A stretch of 64,000 nucleotides of DNA, taken from Aldehydirespirator sp965117015 (GTDB lineage: Bacteria > Actinomycetota > Acidimicrobiia > Acidimicrobiales > Aldehydirespiratoraceae). Location: contig OZ220747.1 of assembly GCA_965117015.1 (NCBI GenBank), positions 3,100,001 through 3,164,000 on the forward strand. The letters are read 5' to 3'. This document shows, one piece after another, positions 17,405 through 25,811 of this stretch (its first letter is position 1; each line of letters opens with the position of its first letter). The notes under the pieces were generated by a model. That model was not told the origin of the DNA. It made no database searches and worked only from the letters and a program-made list of their open reading frames with translations. Both the position numbers and the translations under genes were made by a program.

Positions 17405-18840
17405 AGTGCTTCGATGTGTGCCCGGGTCGTCCAGATCGAGCCCACCGCGACGCGAACGTAGCGTCGCTCGTCGACCTCGGACCCGGTCACGTAGAAGCGA
17501 CCGTCAGAGTTGATGGTGTCGATCAGCGCGTCGGTGGCCGCGTTGCCGTCACCATGGGCGAAGGGAACCATGGCGAAGGGCACTGGAGCGATCAGGTCGA
17601 GCCGGGGGTGCAAGTCGATTCGGGCTGCCAGCGTCCGGGCCCACGCGACCTGGGACCGGATCATCTTGCGCAGCCCCTCGGCACCGAAGGAGCGCAGCAC
17701 GAACCACAGCTTCAACGCCCTGAAGGGTCGGCTAAGGGGCAGGTGCCAGTCCCGGTAGTCGATGACCGCGCCCGAAGCCGACGCCTGGTTGCGCAGATAG
17801 GGCGGCTGCACGCTGAGCGTGTCGATGAGCGGGCGACGGTCGGGCACCCACATCACCGAGCAGCCCACGTTGGTGGCCAGCCACTTGTGGGGGTTGAACG
17901 TGTAGCTGTCGACCAACTCCAGCCCGTCCTGGTGGTGGCGGAACTCCTCACAGATCATGGCTGAGCCCGCATAGGCGGCGTCGACGTGGTGCCACATCCC
18001 CGTGGACCGTGCGATCTCGCCGAAGGCGCGTACCGGATCCACTCCGGTGGTGCCGGTGGTGCCCAGCGCCGAGCACACGAATGCGGGCTCGAGGCCGGCT
18101 CGGCGGTCTGACGCGACCGCCGCAGCCAATGTCTCGGGTCTCACCGAGAACACCTCGTCGGTGTCAAGCAGCCTGATGTGCTCGTAGCCGGCTACCCGTG
18201 CGCCCTTCTCGATCGAGGAATGGGCCTGGTCGGATGTGTAGGCCACCATCTTCTCGATGGGCACGCCGGTGCGCTTACGGCACTGGTCGCGGGCCACCAC
18301 CAGCGCGGTGTGGGTAGACGACGAGGCCCCCGACAGGAGCACTCCGCCCCCACGCGACGTGGCCTTCCACTGCTGAGGCAGATCCAACAGATCGACCAGC
18401 CAGTCCAGGACGTGGGACTCGATCTCGGTCGCCGCCGGCGACGTGGACCACATCATCGTTTCCACGGAGATGCCGGCTGCGGCAAGCTCGCCGAGCACCG
18501 CGGCCGGTGAGGAGGCCGCGGGGAAGTACGCCAGCCATCCGGGGTGCTGCCAGTGGGCCAGCGACGGCGTGACAACCCCATCAAGGTCGTTTAGCAGGGC
18601 TTCGAACGGCTCCGGATGCTCCGGCGCCCGGGCTGGGAGCTTGGCTCGCACTGCGCCGGGTTCGATCGGCTTGTACACGGGCACGGAGTTGAGCCCGCGG
18701 TAGTAGTCGCTCACCCAGTCGATGAGGGCGTGCCCGTTACGCCGAAAGGCCTCGATGTCGAGCGGGTCGGTCGACGGCGACGGATCGTGCGGACCGGCAA
18801 CACCGCCCTGGAGGGTGGGGTACTGCAGGCTCTTAGCCAT
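17377..18840 (-). CDS. PLP-dependent aromatic-L-amino-acid decarboxylase family protein
   Basis: The 487-residue protein matches group II amino-acid decarboxylases. It has the TPSLAHWQHPGWLAYFPAASS block near residue 90, the cofactor-binding HVDAAYAG with its Asp, and SYTFNPHKWLATN, whose Lys holds PLP. The family decarboxylates tryptophan, DOPA, tyrosine or similar amino acids to amines and CO2 in the cytoplasm. Its position inside a peptide-type importer operon, overlapping both neighbours (8 bases with DUF917, 28 with the permease), argues that it acts on the imported compound. The substrate cannot be assigned from sequence alone. Confidence 0.9.
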   Translation of the reverse strand: MAKSLQYPTLQGGVAGPHDPSPSTDPLDIEAFRRNGHALIDWVSDYYRGLNSVPVYKPIEPGAVRAKLPARAPEHPEPFEALLNDLDGVVTPSLAHWQHPGWLAYFPAASSPAAVLGELAAAGISVETMMWSTSPAATEIESHVLDWLVDLLDLPQQWKATSRGGGVLLSGASSSTHTALVVARDQCRKRTGVPIEKMVAYTSDQAHSSIEKGARVAGYEHIRLLDTDEVFSVRPETLAAAVASDRRAGLEPAFVCSALGTTGTTGVDPVRAFGEIARSTGMWHHVDAAYAGSAMICEEFRHHQDGLELVDSYTFNPHKWLATNVGCSVMWVPDRRPLIDTLSVQPPYLRNQASASGAVIDYRDWHLPLSRPFRALKLWFVLRSFGAEGLRKMIRSQVAWARTLAARIDLHPRLDLIAPVPFAMVPFAHGDGNAATDALIDTINSDGRFYVTGSEVDERRYVRVAVGSIWTTRAHIEALWKLIQANA

Positions 18841-19993
18841 GGCTGCCGCCGGTCCCCACGAGTTCCTCTATGGGGACGTAGGGGATGCCGAAGCCGAAGT
18901 AGCCGGGGCCCGACGCGCTGGTCAGGGTCTGCGGCTCCCGCATGACGTCCAGACCTCTCATTCCGACGGCCACTACCTCGTCACCCATCCGGATTTCGGT
19001 GTTGGTGTAGCCCCGGCCGTTTCCCGGGTTCACCATCGTCACCAGGTCGGGGCTGCACACCCAGGGCTCGCCGTCCAGCCAGGTGACATGGATCTCGTTC
19101 TTGAACCACGCCCGCAGCGAGTGGCCCGAGGAGCGTTCCGTGCCCGTGATGTCCATGGTGCCGACCATGAAGCCGCCCGAGTCCTGCCACCTCTTGCCGG
19201 TGACGACACCCTCGAACAGGCGCCACCCGCCGGCGACCTCCAGCGCGGCGTCCGTCGGGTCCGCTCCCTCGGCGGCCGCGAGCCGGCAGGCCCGACCGAT
19301 CTCCAGGCATCGGGTGAGCGTGCCGGGAACCAGTATCTCCTTCATCCGCTGGGCGCGGATGGCGGTCGAGGCCACCGAGGTGCCGGTGATGCCGGCCATG
19401 GACAGGTGGCGCCCGACCCGCTCGAGCATGTACGAGTTGGCCGTTCTGGCCACGATCGTCGTGTTGCCCCACCGGTCCACCGACGCGAACGGGTCGCTGG
19501 CCACGCCGTAGACGTGCGGAGTGCTCTGCATCTCCTCGGGAACCGCTCGTCCCGAGTAGTCGCCGTCCACTACCGGGATGCCGAGTCGGGCCGCCACCAC
19601 CAGCGGGGCCGGTGAGTTGTAGGCGCCGAGTTCTGAGACGACGATGCACCCGATCGGCTCGCCGAGGTGTTCCGCCAGCACGCCCACCGCCTCCTGCATG
19701 CCCTGCTCTTCCGATCTCGGCTTCGCATCGAGGTGCATCGCCCGCAGCAGGGCGTCCTGGTCGGTGGGCGGCGCGATAGAGCCCATGCCGTACACCATGG
19801 CCGTGAGGGTGTCGTCGCTGATGAGGTCCTTGTCGCTCCATCCGAGATCTAGGCCTTCGGCGAGAGCGGCCTCCAGGATGGCTGCCCCCATGGCGGGGTC
19901 ACCGCCCCCGCCGGTGGACATGAACCGGCACCCGTCGATGAAGTCGACGCAGTCCTCGACGGACGTGAGGGTTCGGGCCTTCGGGATGTTCAT
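18833..19993 (-). CDS. DUF917 family protein (copy 2)
   Basis: The 386-residue protein is a paralogue of the DUF917 protein at 10979. It has CRFMSTGGGGDPAMGAAIL near the N-terminus, CIVVSELGAYNSPAPLVVAARLG, PVVDGDYSGRAVPEEMQ, and a C-terminal GPGYFGFGIPYVPIEEL end. The family activity is not established. The gene lies between the binding protein (54 bases upstream) and a PLP decarboxylase that overlaps its 3' end. Finding one DUF917 gene in each of two adjacent importer operons suggests a shared chemical step on imported nitrogen compounds, which is inference. Confidence 0.85.
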   Translation of the reverse strand: MNIPKARTLTSVEDCVDFIDGCRFMSTGGGGDPAMGAAILEAALAEGLDLGWSDKDLISDDTLTAMVYGMGSIAPPTDQDALLRAMHLDAKPRSEEQGMQEAVGVLAEHLGEPIGCIVVSELGAYNSPAPLVVAARLGIPVVDGDYSGRAVPEEMQSTPHVYGVASDPFASVDRWGNTTIVARTANSYMLERVGRHLSMAGITGTSVASTAIRAQRMKEILVPGTLTRCLEIGRACRLAAAEGADPTDAALEVAGGWRLFEGVVTGKRWQDSGGFMVGTMDITGTERSSGHSLRAWFKNEIHVTWLDGEPWVCSPDLVTMVNPGNGRGYTNTEIRMGDEVVAVGMRGLDVMREPQTLTSASGPGYFGFGIPYVPIEELVGTGGSHG

Positions 19994-20047
19994 CGATCCG
20001 GGCGGGCTGGTGGGCGCGGCGATGCTCGGCGTTGGCCTGCGGTCGCG

Positions 20048-21748
20048 TCAGCCGGCGAGGCGCAGGTCGTGGAACCGCACCATCTGGCTGTACGCCGGGT
20101 TCGAGACGAAGCCGGAGTACTTGGCGTTGATCACGTCGACGGTGGGGACGTCCAGCATGAACACGCCGGCGTTCTCGTCGACCAGGATCCTCTGGGCCTC
20201 CTGGAACATCTCGACGGCCGCTGCCTGGTCGGTGCCGCTGACGGCATCCGCGTCGACGATCAGCGTGTCGAACGTCTCGTTGGAGAAGTATCCGAGGTTG
20301 AAGAACGGTTCATCCTCGGAATGGAACGTCGAGAACAGGAAGTCGAAGGGCGTGACGTAGGTCGGGAACCAGAACATGGTGAAGATGTCCTGAGCCCCCT
20401 CCGGGTCGGCCTGCGCCTTCTGCCAGCGGGCGTCGAACGTCAGAGGCTCGAGCACTAGGTCCACGCCGATGGTGGCCAGGTTCGCCTTCCACACCTCGCC
20501 GATCTGCTGTTGCTCGGTGGTGCCGGCGTCGTAGCTGTAGACGAGGGACAGGTCTGTCGCCCCGACGGCCTCGAGGATCGCTCTCGCCCGGTCGAGGTCG
20601 GTCTGGGGGAGGTCCAGGTCGGGGTCGAAGCCCCATACGGTCGCCGGGATCATCCCGTGGGCCCGTGAGCCCTGGCCGCCGTACAACGCGTCAGCCACAT
20701 CGTCGTAGGGGAACGACAGCACGACGGCCTCACGCACCTCAGGAGACAGGCGGCGGTGGTTGAGCATCCCGAAGAGGTTCGTCATCGACGGCCCGCTGAT
20801 CACCTCGACGCCCGGCACCTGGCCGAGGGCGGGATAGACGTCGAAGGGCAGGTTGAAGGTGTAGTCGGCCTCGCCGTCCCGGATGAGCTGTTCGGCGAGG
20901 ACCGGATCCTCGATCAGTCGGAACTCGGCGATGTCGACCTGCCCGTCCTCCCATCCTCCCCAGTAGCCGTCGAAGCGGACGAGGGTGGTGCTGCCGGACG
21001 GGTCGTGGGACTCGATCGTGTAGGGCCCAGTGCCGGCGCCGTTGCCCTGGTTGAACCACGCGGCGTCCTGGAGAGCCGAGTCGGGGCTCACGATGTACAC
21101 CGCGAAGCCGGCCGACATGATGATGTCGAGTGGCGCCGGCCACGCCAGGTTGAACGTGATCGTCAACTCGTCCTCGACAGCCATCGACTCGATGGGCAGG
21201 AGCATGAAGGACGCACCCAGGCCGAGGTCGATGGTGCGCTGCAGGGAGCCGCGGACGGCTTCGGCGGTGAGGGGCGCACCGTCGTGGAAGTTCACGCCCT
21301 CACGGAGGTTGAAGGTCCACACGGTGGCGTCGTCGTTGGATGTCCATGATTCGGCCAGAACGCCGACCAGTTGCTCGGACGCGGGGGCCTCGGGGTCGTC
21401 GAGCCGGGTCAGGGTCTCGTAGACGTTCTGCAGCAGGATGTGCTCCGACGAGAAGGCGCTGGCCGGGTCGAGGTCGGTGAACGAGTAGGGGTTGGCGTAC
21501 ACGAACCGGGTCTCGGCCGCGGGTGCGGCCGCCTCAGAGTCGGTGGCTTCGGGCTCGGTCGTCTCGGGGGCAGTGTCGGCGGTGTCGGCGTCCGTGGTGG
21601 CCGCTTCGGTCGTTGCAGTCTGGGAAGTCTCCGACTCGCTCACCCCGGCATCGGTACTGGCGGGGCTGCCATCATTCGCTCCGTCGGAGCACGACATCGC
21701 CATCAGCGCGATGGCTGCAGCAACCAGGATCTGCGTCTTCAACCTCAT
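20048..21748 (-). CDS. Peptide-type ABC transporter substrate-binding lipoprotein (SBP family 5)
   Basis: The 566-residue precursor has a lipoprotein signal ending ALMAMSC with the modified Cys at residue 20. A Thr/Glu/Ala-rich linker (about 21-80) follows, then the SBP_bac_5 domain starting FVYANPYSFTDLDPASAFSSEHILLQNVYETLTRLD. Typical blocks are WTFNLREGVNFHDGAPLTAEAVRGSLQR and the C-terminal IMVDENAGVFMLDVPT-like region. It binds the solute on the outer face for the DppBCDF-like system downstream. It is the first gene of that operon, and its promoter should lie in the AT-rich gap shared with the divergent Lrp/AsnC gene. Confidence 0.93.
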   Translation of the reverse strand: MRLKTQILVAAAIALMAMSCSDGANDGSPASTDAGVSESETSQTATTEAATTDADTADTAPETTEPEATDSEAAAPAAETRFVYANPYSFTDLDPASAFSSEHILLQNVYETLTRLDDPEAPASEQLVGVLAESWTSNDDATVWTFNLREGVNFHDGAPLTAEAVRGSLQRTIDLGLGASFMLLPIESMAVEDELTITFNLAWPAPLDIIMSAGFAVYIVSPDSALQDAAWFNQGNGAGTGPYTIESHDPSGSTTLVRFDGYWGGWEDGQVDIAEFRLIEDPVLAEQLIRDGEADYTFNLPFDVYPALGQVPGVEVISGPSMTNLFGMLNHRRLSPEVREAVVLSFPYDDVADALYGGQGSRAHGMIPATVWGFDPDLDLPQTDLDRARAILEAVGATDLSLVYSYDAGTTEQQQIGEVWKANLATIGVDLVLEPLTFDARWQKAQADPEGAQDIFTMFWFPTYVTPFDFLFSTFHSEDEPFFNLGYFSNETFDTLIVDADAVSGTDQAAAVEMFQEAQRILVDENAGVFMLDVPTVDVINAKYSGFVSNPAYSQMVRFHDLRLAG

Positions 21749-21970
21749 TGGGATCTCCTCTCCAGGATGTGACCGGTGTGGTAAAAAACATTTAGCATAT
21801 ATCGCTAGTTACTGCAAATCTTTTACCATAATGCCGATATATCTGTATGATCTTGCAAGAGAACGCTGCGAGTCGGCGGCCTTGCGCGCTAGATGCCAGC
21901 CGTGAGAAGATCGCCCTTCCGGTCCCGTTGCCCGACCCCATGGCAACCGTAGAAGCGAGAGGTTCGTAGC
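21749..21970. promoter_or_regulatory. AT-rich divergent promoter region between SBP and Lrp/AsnC genes
   Basis: This 222-base gap is far richer in A and T than its surroundings. ATATATCG at 21797-21804 and its exact inverse CGATATAT at 21835-21842 are centred 38 bases apart, a plausible Lrp/AsnC binding pair. Candidate promoters are TTTACC-18-TATGAT for the plus strand (ending near 21850) and TTGCAG-17-TAAATG for the minus strand. All assignments are by eye. Confidence 0.4.
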
Positions 21971-22465
21971 TTGGAGCTAGACGACCTAGACCTCGACATC
22001 GTTCGGATTCTCAGCGACGACGGCAGGGCCAGCTACAGCGAGATGTCCAAGGCGCTGGGCGTCAGCGTCGGCACGGTCCGGAACCGGGTAAACCAGATGC
22101 GGGACACCGGCATGCTGTACTTCAACGTCTGGCTGGACCCGCACCGGTCTGGCATCGGCGTCATCGCCACGTTGCTCTTGAAGGTGCAGGCGGGATGCCT
22201 CCCGGAAGTGACGTCGACGCTGATCGATCTGGTCGAGACCGGATACGTCGCCACCCTGGCGGGCGAACACGATGTACTTACGGACGTCTTCTGCCGGGAC
22301 GCGTTTCATCTCAGCCGTCTGGTACACGATGAGATCCAGACCATCGAGGGCGTTATCGAGGTCCGCTGCTACCTCGTTACCGACATCAAGTACGAGTCCA
22401 GCCTCAACATCCGGAGCGTGATCAACAAGTCGGGCGAGTCAGGCAGCGTCAGCGGCGAAGTCTGA
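21971..22465 (+). CDS. Lrp/AsnC family transcriptional regulator
   Basis: The 164-residue protein has an N-terminal winged helix (LDIVRILSDDGRASYSEMSKALGVSVGTVRNRVNQM) and a C-terminal ligand-binding domain with repeated beta/alpha segments (VATLAGEHDVLTDVFCRDAFHL, then EGVIEVRCYLVTDIKYES). The start is TTG at 21971, supported by GAGAGG about eight bases upstream. Such proteins bind amino acids or related small molecules as octamers. Its divergent position suggests it controls the peptide-type importer and decarboxylase operon. It converges with the GcvT-like gene 16 bases away. Confidence 0.9.
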   Translation: MELDDLDLDIVRILSDDGRASYSEMSKALGVSVGTVRNRVNQMRDTGMLYFNVWLDPHRSGIGVIATLLLKVQAGCLPEVTSTLIDLVETGYVATLAGEHDVLTDVFCRDAFHLSRLVHDEIQTIEGVIEVRCYLVTDIKYESSLNIRSVINKSGESGSVSGEV

Positions 22466-22481
22466 AGGGGCTAAGGAGGAG

Positions 22482-23675
22482 TCAGGTCCCGGAACCGCTC
22501 CATGGGACTCGGGGCAGTTGCTTCTCCTTGTCCACGAACGGAACGGTCTCGACGGTGGCCGCGTGGGGCGTTCCGTTGCAGTCGTGCAGCCGGACCGTCT
22601 TGCCGTTCCAGTCGTCGCCCGGCAACGGCTGGTCGAAGCGCACGTAGCCGATGCCGGCGTCGAGCGTCGGCGACCACGATCCGGCGGTCATGTGGCCCAC
22701 CGGGCCGCCGTCGAAGTGGACGTTCAGGCCGGCTTCCGGCGTGGCGGTGGCGCAGACCAGGCCGAACAGCAGCTGGCTGCGGTCGGCGGTCTCCAGCGCG
22801 TCCCGGCCGATGAAATCGCCCTTGTCGAGCTTGACGAACTGCCCGAGACCGGCACCGTAAGGCGTGAGGCCCGCCTCGATGTCGCTTCCGTTGTCGAGGA
22901 TCCCGGACTCGATGCGCCGGATGCCCATCGACGACGACGAGCTGAACTCCATCCCGAACCGCTCCCCGCAGGCGAACAGGCCGTCCCAGAGGGCGTCGTG
23001 GTCGGTGGGCTCCGGGCCGCTGTTGCAGTAGATCTCGATCCCCGCCTCCCCCGTCCACCCGGTGCGGGACACCCACAGACGTTGGCCGCACACGTCGAAG
23101 AAGCCGGCGTGGAAGTACTTGAAGTCCTTCGACAGCCCGCCGCCTATGGCCGCGTCGAGCACATGGAGCGACTTCGGTCCCTGGATCTGCAGCACCCGCG
23201 AGTGGGGGTCGCGCACCTCGACGTCGAGGCCGATGGCGTGAGCCTCGAGCCAGCTCTCGAACTCGCCGTTGGCCTTGACGTACATGTACCGGTCCTCGGC
23301 CAGGCGCATGACCACGCCATCCATCAAGATGGTGCCGTCGTCGTGGCAGGCCAGGCCGTAGCGGCCCCGCCCGACTGGAAGGGTCTCGGTCCGGCAGGTG
23401 AGCACCCGCTCGAGCAGCCGGCCGGCATCGGGTCCGACGATCTCGACCGGCTTCTCCGGGACGTCGTACAGCATCACGCCGCGGCGCAGCTTCCAGTAGT
23501 TGGGGATGGGGTCCTCGTCGCGGGAGGTCTTGAGGGGATAGAGGCGGTTGCAGTACATGCCGAAGACCGTCTGATCGGTCACGTACCGGTCGGCGAACGG
23601 AGACTGCCCGATACGGAACGCGCTCAACTGGACGGTGCCGAACGACTCGACGTAATAGTGCCTGTCCCCGGTCAT
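22482..23675 (-). CDS. GcvT-like folate-dependent aminomethyl/methyl transferase
   Basis: The 397-residue protein has the GcvT fold. LRRGVMLYDVPEKPVEIVGPDAGRLL matches the N-terminal block, followed by GRYGLACHDDGTILMDGVVMRLAEDRYM, SRTGWTGEAGIEIYC, and FVKLDKGDFIGRDAL. The family transfers one-carbon groups to tetrahydrofolate in glycine cleavage, DMSP demethylation or aryl-ether demethylation. No glycine-cleavage P or H genes are near; the divergent partner is a Rieske oxygenase, so a demethylation role is more likely than glycine cleavage. The start at ATG 23675 has GAGG about six bases upstream. The long upstream frame is a shadow of the oxygenase. Confidence 0.85.
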   Translation of the reverse strand: MTGDRHYYVESFGTVQLSAFRIGQSPFADRYVTDQTVFGMYCNRLYPLKTSRDEDPIPNYWKLRRGVMLYDVPEKPVEIVGPDAGRLLERVLTCRTETLPVGRGRYGLACHDDGTILMDGVVMRLAEDRYMYVKANGEFESWLEAHAIGLDVEVRDPHSRVLQIQGPKSLHVLDAAIGGGLSKDFKYFHAGFFDVCGQRLWVSRTGWTGEAGIEIYCNSGPEPTDHDALWDGLFACGERFGMEFSSSSSMGIRRIESGILDNGSDIEAGLTPYGAGLGQFVKLDKGDFIGRDALETADRSQLLFGLVCATATPEAGLNVHFDGGPVGHMTAGSWSPTLDAGIGYVRFDQPLPGDDWNGKTVRLHDCNGTPHAATVETVPFVDKEKQLPRVPWSGSGT

Positions 23676-23682
23676 GGATACC

Positions 23683-23694
23683 TCAAGCGCTTGA
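23683..23694. promoter_or_regulatory. Palindromic operator candidate in GcvT-Rieske divergent region
   Basis: TCAAGCGCTTGA is a perfect 12-base palindrome in the 66-base gap between the two divergent starts (23675 and 23742). It lies just ahead of the GcvT-like gene, where a regulator would block or activate both promoters. The half-site also resembles the arm ends (TTCAAGC/GCTTGAA) of the dispersed hairpin repeat, possibly by chance. Confidence 0.4.
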
Positions 23695-23741
23695 TGGGCC
23701 GGCTCAGGGTAGCCACCCAACCCGTGTGCAACGATTGGGGC

Positions 23742-25103
23742 ATGGTCGACACCGCACCCCCGGACGAGGCCGAGATCCTCGGCACTGCCGTCACGGCCTC
23801 GGGTCTGGCCGCGGAGGCCCCGGTGAGGGTCCCGGTCGAGCGCTACATCTCGGCCGGGTTCGCCGAGCTCGAGCACGCCAGGCTGTGGCCCAGGGTGTGG
23901 CACGTGGCCTGCACCGTCGACCACGTCGCCAACCCGGGCGACTGGTTCGAGCACCGCCTCGGCCGGTGCTCGGTGCTGCTGGTGCGGGGCGACGACGGCG
24001 TGCTGCGCGGCTTCCAGAACGTCTGCCGCCACCGGGGCAACACCATCTGCCAAGGCTCGGGATCCGGCGCGACCGAGCTTCGCTGCCCGTATCACCGCTG
24101 GGCCTGGGATCTGGCCGGCCGGTTGCGCGAGGTTCCGTCGCGGCGAGGCTTCGGCCCGCTGCGCAACGACGAACTGGGGTTGGTGCCGGTGCAGGTGGAC
24201 ACTTGGACCCGTCTGGTGTTCGTGAACCTGGACCTCGACGCCGAGCCGCTGGACGGCTGGCTGGAGGGCGTCCCCGACGACATCGCCTGGGCCAATCTGG
24301 ACGAGTTCCGGTGCGACTACTCCACCATCACCCCGGTCAACTGCAACTGGAAGGTGGTCAACGAGGGCTTCTCGGAGACCTACCACGTCCAGGGCCTGCA
24401 CCGCGAGATGTTGGCCAGCATCGACGACGTCAACGCGCCCCAGAGGATCTGGGACCGCCACAGCGCGTCCTACCAGGCCTACGGCGTGCCCAGCCCGCGC
24501 CTGGGTCGCAACGTGGACGACCAGGTGGTGTGGGACTCGTTCGTGATGACCGAGGGCGGGCGCATGGGACCGGAGTACCGGGAGCCCTGCGAGGCGCCCG
24601 ACGTGCCCGACGGCCTGACTCTCCGGGACGTGATCGCTCAGAAGATCCGCGACCACCAGGCCACGCTCGGGGTGGACCTGTCGGGCTACGACACCGCCCA
24701 GATCATGAGCCTCAGCCAGTTCAACCTGTTCCCCAACGCCACCGTGCTGGTCAGCGCCGACCTGTTCACCGTGATGACGGCACGGCCCGGCCCCACCCCC
24801 GACGAGGGCGAGTTGGCCATCATCAACCTCCGCCGTATGCCGTCGGCCGAGGCCCCGGCCTCACCGCCGGTTCACCTCACCGTGCCCCTCGACAAGGCCG
24901 ACTTCGGGTTCGTGCTCAACCAGGACCTCAGCGTGATCCGCACCATGCAGAACGGCCTGCGCCAGCCCGGGCTGTCCCACGTGGTGCTGTCGGGCGAGGA
25001 GTGCCGGATCATCAACATGCACCGCCACCTGGAGCAATACCTGGGCCTCGAACCCGGCGGCTGGGAACCGGTCGGGCCGGAAGCGAGTCCGTCGCTGGTG
25101 TAG
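23742..25103 (+). CDS. Rieske [2Fe-2S] aromatic-ring-hydroxylating/demethylating oxygenase, alpha subunit
   Basis: The 453-residue protein shows the Rieske cluster ligands C95-x-H97 and C115-x2-H118 (CRHRG and CPYHRW) and the mononuclear-iron His pair H215 and H220 in SETYHVQGLH. It is an oxygenase component that needs a separate reductase, which I do not see in the window. Relatives hydroxylate aromatic rings or demethylate quaternary amines (glycine betaine or carnitine type). Pairing with a GcvT-like gene favours an N- or O-demethylation role, as inference. I chose ATG 23742; a much longer in-frame extension overlaps the GcvT gene antisense. Confidence 0.9.
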   Translation: MVDTAPPDEAEILGTAVTASGLAAEAPVRVPVERYISAGFAELEHARLWPRVWHVACTVDHVANPGDWFEHRLGRCSVLLVRGDDGVLRGFQNVCRHRGNTICQGSGSGATELRCPYHRWAWDLAGRLREVPSRRGFGPLRNDELGLVPVQVDTWTRLVFVNLDLDAEPLDGWLEGVPDDIAWANLDEFRCDYSTITPVNCNWKVVNEGFSETYHVQGLHREMLASIDDVNAPQRIWDRHSASYQAYGVPSPRLGRNVDDQVVWDSFVMTEGGRMGPEYREPCEAPDVPDGLTLRDVIAQKIRDHQATLGVDLSGYDTAQIMSLSQFNLFPNATVLVSADLFTVMTARPGPTPDEGELAIINLRRMPSAEAPASPPVHLTVPLDKADFGFVLNQDLSVIRTMQNGLRQPGLSHVVLSGEECRIINMHRHLEQYLGLEPGGWEPVGPEASPSLV

Positions 25104-25147
25104 GAGCGTCGCCGGACGGACCATGCCCGGAAGCGAAGCCGTGGCGG

Positions 25148-25807
25148 TCAGCCGCCTGCGGACGCCGCCAGCGACTTCAACGAGGCGTAGCTCACCGTCG
25201 TAGCAATGGCCGTGGCTTCGGCGAGGGACGACGGATCGAAGGCACCCCGGTCCACGGCGAGCACCGTCAGGCCCGCCGCCCGTGCCGACGCGATGCCTGC
25301 GGGAGAGTCCTCCACCGCCACAACCACGTCGCAACCCAGCTGCGTGGCTGCTCGCTGATACAGGTCCGGAGCCGGTTTCGGGAAGGCCACCTGGTCAACG
25401 CCGATGATCCCGTCAACCAGACCGCCCAGATCGGTCTGGGCCAGAGCGGCTTCGACTTCCGCTGACGTGGAGTTGGAGGCCACCACGACCGGGATGCTGC
25501 TGGTCTGCAGCCGCTCCAGCGTCGCCCGGGCGTCCGGATAGCTGGCGAGGTCCTGTTGCCTGGCAGCAGCGAATGCGGCGCCGAACCGCTCTCCGAGCTC
25601 CGCCAGTTCCGGTGCTCCCAGCCACCTCCTGAAGTAGTCGACGCTTTCCTCGTCGGTGCACCCGGTCACCGCCCGCAGGTCGTCGAGCGTCAAGTTGATC
25701 CCGTACTCGCCGGCCAGCGAGCGCCACACCTGCCAACCGAGTTCCTCGGTGTTCACCAGCACGCCGTCGCAGTCGAACACGACGCCGAACGCGGCGACCG
25801 CCGTCAT
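25148..25807 (-). CDS. HAD superfamily hydrolase (phosphatase/phosphoglucomutase type)
   Basis: The 219-residue protein has all four HAD motifs: DCDGVLVNTE near residue 11 (nucleophile Asp and acid Asp), VVVASNSTS near 110, KPAPDLY with the Lys near 145, and VEDSPAGIASARAAG near 165. A helical cap lies between motifs I and II. It probably dephosphorylates a small sugar phosphate or similar compound. The start at 25807 is four bases after the stop of the SDR gene on the same strand, so the two are likely co-transcribed. The longer upstream frame is a shadow. Confidence 0.9.
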   Translation of the reverse strand: MTAVAAFGVVFDCDGVLVNTEELGWQVWRSLAGEYGINLTLDDLRAVTGCTDEESVDYFRRWLGAPELAELGERFGAAFAAARQQDLASYPDARATLERLQTSSIPVVVASNSTSAEVEAALAQTDLGGLVDGIIGVDQVAFPKPAPDLYQRAATQLGCDVVVAVEDSPAGIASARAAGLTVLAVDRGAFDPSSLAEATAIATTVSYASLKSLAASAGG

Positions 25808-25811
25808 GCGC

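Noticed and set aside
22518..23741. Long plus-strand extension antisense to the GcvT-like gene and in frame with the Rieske gene
   Set aside because: The translation has no conserved motif, is full of Arg/Gly/Pro/Val typical of GC-rich antisense, and the Rieske family starts at 23742.
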